A program made the position numbers and the translations under genes. From Martinezella lusitana (GTDB lineage Bacteria; Pseudomonadota; Alphaproteobacteria; Rhizobiales; Rhizobiaceae): a DNA stretch of 64,000 nucleotides. The notes beneath the pieces are model-generated. The model saw nothing but the letters and a program-made list of their open reading frames with translations, was not told where the DNA came from and made no database searches. Positions 62,859 to 64,000 of the stretch are shown here, one piece after another (the stretch's first letter is position 1; every line of letters begins with the position of its first letter). Where the stretch lies: positions 186,001 through 250,000 of the forward strand of contig NZ_WUEY01000007.1 in the NCBI RefSeq assembly GCF_010668395.1. The letters are read 5' to 3'.

Positions 62859-64000
62859 TCACCCCTGCCGTGTACTCAAAGTGCGCGAAACCGCGTTCCT
62901 CCACCCCTTGAGTTTGGCTTTTCGTGTCCTGTCGTCCATAACGGGCTCGAAGCGGCGATCGCGCGCCCAGGCCTTGGCAAAACCGGCGCGATCCGGCCAG
63001 ACGCCGGCACGACTGCCCGCCAGCCAGGCGGCGCCGAGGGCGGTCGTTTCGAGAATGGTCGGCCGATCGACGGGTGCGTCCAACAAGTCGGCAAGCCGCT
63101 GCATCGTCCAGTCCGAGGCGACCATGCCGCCGTCGACGCGCAGGACCGTATCCCGCCCGCTGCCGTTGCGCCAATCCTTGTGCATGGCATCGAGCAGATC
63201 GCGCGACTGGTAGCAGACGGCCTCGAGCGCTGCCCGGACGATTTCCGCGGGGCCGGTGTTGCGCGTGAGGCCGAAGATTGCGCCTCGGGCATCCGGGTCC
63301 CAGTGGGGAGCGCCGAGACCGGTGAAGGCCGGCACGAGATAAACCTCCTGCAATGGATCGGCCTTGGCCGCCAGGTCTCCGGAATCGGAGGCGCGCTGGA
63401 TCGTCTTCAAGCCGTCGCGCAGCCATTGCACGGCGGCTCCCGCGATGAAGATCGATCCCTCAAGCGCATAGGTCGTCTCGCCGTTCAGCCGGTAGGCGAT
63501 GGTGGTCAGCAGGCGGTTCCTGGAGCGCACCATGTCCGTGCCGGTGTTCAGCAGCGCGAAGCAGCCAGTGCCATAGGTGGATTTCATCATGCCGCGCTCG
63601 AAGCAGGCCTGGCCGATCGTCGCTGCCTGCTGATCGCCGGCAACGCCGAGAATCGGGATTTCGGCACCGAAGAGCGAAGCGTCCGTCACGCCGAAATCGG
63701 CGGCGCAATCCTTCACCTCGGGCAGCATCGCCGAGGGAATGCGCAGGATGTCCAGCAGCTCCTCGTCCCATTCGTTGGTGCCGATATTGTACATCAGCGT
63801 CCGCGAAGCGTTGGTGGCGTCGGTGACGAAGCTTTTGCCCCCCGTCAGCCGCCAGATGAGGAAGGTATCGATGGTCCCGAAGCAGAGCTCGCCCTTGGCA
63901 GCGCGCACGCGCGCACCCTTCACATTGGTCAGCAACCAGGAAAGTTTGGTGCCGGAGAAATAGGGATCGAGCAGCAGACCGGTGCGGCCGGTGAACAGCT
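62859..64000 (-). CDS. glpK: Glycerol kinase (partial, 5' end outside the window)
   Basis: Phosphorylates glycerol with ATP. About 380 codons of roughly 500 are present; the start is off the right edge. The open frame includes GLLLDPYFSGTKL, FGTIDTFLIWRLTGG, GVAGDQQAATIGQACF and the FGGY-family TGLGAPHWDPDARGAIFGLTR. The C-terminus is complete. The upstream part and any operon context cannot be seen. Confidence 0.95.
   Translation of the reverse strand, partial: LFTGRTGLLLDPYFSGTKLSWLLTNVKGARVRAAKGELCFGTIDTFLIWRLTGGKSFVTDATNASRTLMYNIGTNEWDEELLDILRIPSAMLPEVKDCAADFGVTDASLFGAEIPILGVAGDQQAATIGQACFERGMMKSTYGTGCFALLNTGTDMVRSRNRLLTTIAYRLNGETTYALEGSIFIAGAAVQWLRDGLKTIQRASDSGDLAAKADPLQEVYLVPAFTGLGAPHWDPDARGAIFGLTRNTGPAEIVRAALEAVCYQSRDLLDAMHKDWRNGSGRDTVLRVDGGMVASDWTMQRLADLLDAPVDRPTILETTALGAAWLAGSRAGVWPDRAGFAKAWARDRRFEPVMDDRTRKAKLKGWRNAVSRTLSTRQG

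Overview
This is chromosomal DNA of an alphaproteobacterium of the Rhizobiaceae (Rhizobium/Sinorhizobium/Agrobacterium group). The evidence is the high-GC codon use, a fused trpE(G) anthranilate synthase behind a Trp-Trp-Trp leader peptide, a NolR-type ArsR regulator, a choXWV choline transporter, a BacA/SbmA peptide transporter, a RirA-type iron box (TGA-N9-TCA) at a heme receptor, BluB, and a sigma promoter style of TTGxxx-N17-TAxxxx. Nothing looks like a prophage, IS element, CRISPR array, tRNA or rRNA. About 47 protein genes fill the window, and the last one (glpK) runs off the right edge.

Layout. 0.3-2.5 kb: ECF sigma/anti-sigma pair, a 66-aa coiled protein and a GNAT acetyltransferase. 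2.6-5.9 kb (minus): leuA with a leucine-rich leader peptide, then a BenE-like transporter. 6.0-8.3 kb: DeoR regulator, MFS transporter and a VOC protein. 8.6-12.8 kb: ClpP paralogue, DUF2076 protein, queF plus a cation efflux gene, bluB. 12.9-16.8 kb (minus): VOC protein, DUF2459 protein, trpL-trpE(G). 16.9-20.2 kb: divergent monooxygenase/LysR pair, then an ABC-F ATPase with a possible upstream reading frame. 20.3-23.6 kb: iron-regulated heme receptor and an extensin-like protein. 23.8-32.0 kb: fhs, YqhA-family protein, exported ClpP-fold protein, LuxR regulator, DUF2333 protein, coiled-coil protein, cytochrome c, tdk. 32.2-36.5 kb: choXWV, a HugZ-like protein, nolR. 36.8-41.6 kb: omega-aminotransferase, adenine deaminase, alpha-glucosidase. 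41.9-48.4 kb: oligopeptide ABC transporter (five genes) and a KdgK-like sugar kinase. 48.4-55.7 kb: GT4 glycosyltransferase behind a Pho-like box, OhrR-like MarR regulator, der with its YfgM-like partner, NnrU-like protein, polysaccharide deacetylase, bacA. 55.9-64 kb: PadR regulator with a duplicated start region, map, acetyltransferase, DoxX and AHSA1 proteins, an ECF42-like sigma factor with its DGPF protein, LD-carboxypeptidase, an unknown protein and glpK.

How it works together. Most of the window is core metabolism and transport: leucine, tryptophan, one-carbon, choline, peptide, glycerol and adenine salvage. The most informative parts are regulatory. Two amino-acid operons (trp and leu) each start with a short leader peptide whose ATG lies about 8 bases after a good -10 box, so both leaders would be translated from leaderless transcripts; deoR has the same geometry. 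An ABC-F gene is preceded by a 23-codon reading frame and a row of hairpins. The heme receptor has two TGA-N9-TCA boxes, one over its -35. The PadR gene carries an in-frame 111-bp duplication of its operator/RBS/start region. No entirely new multi-gene system is evident; the candidates best worth testing are these leader and operator structures.
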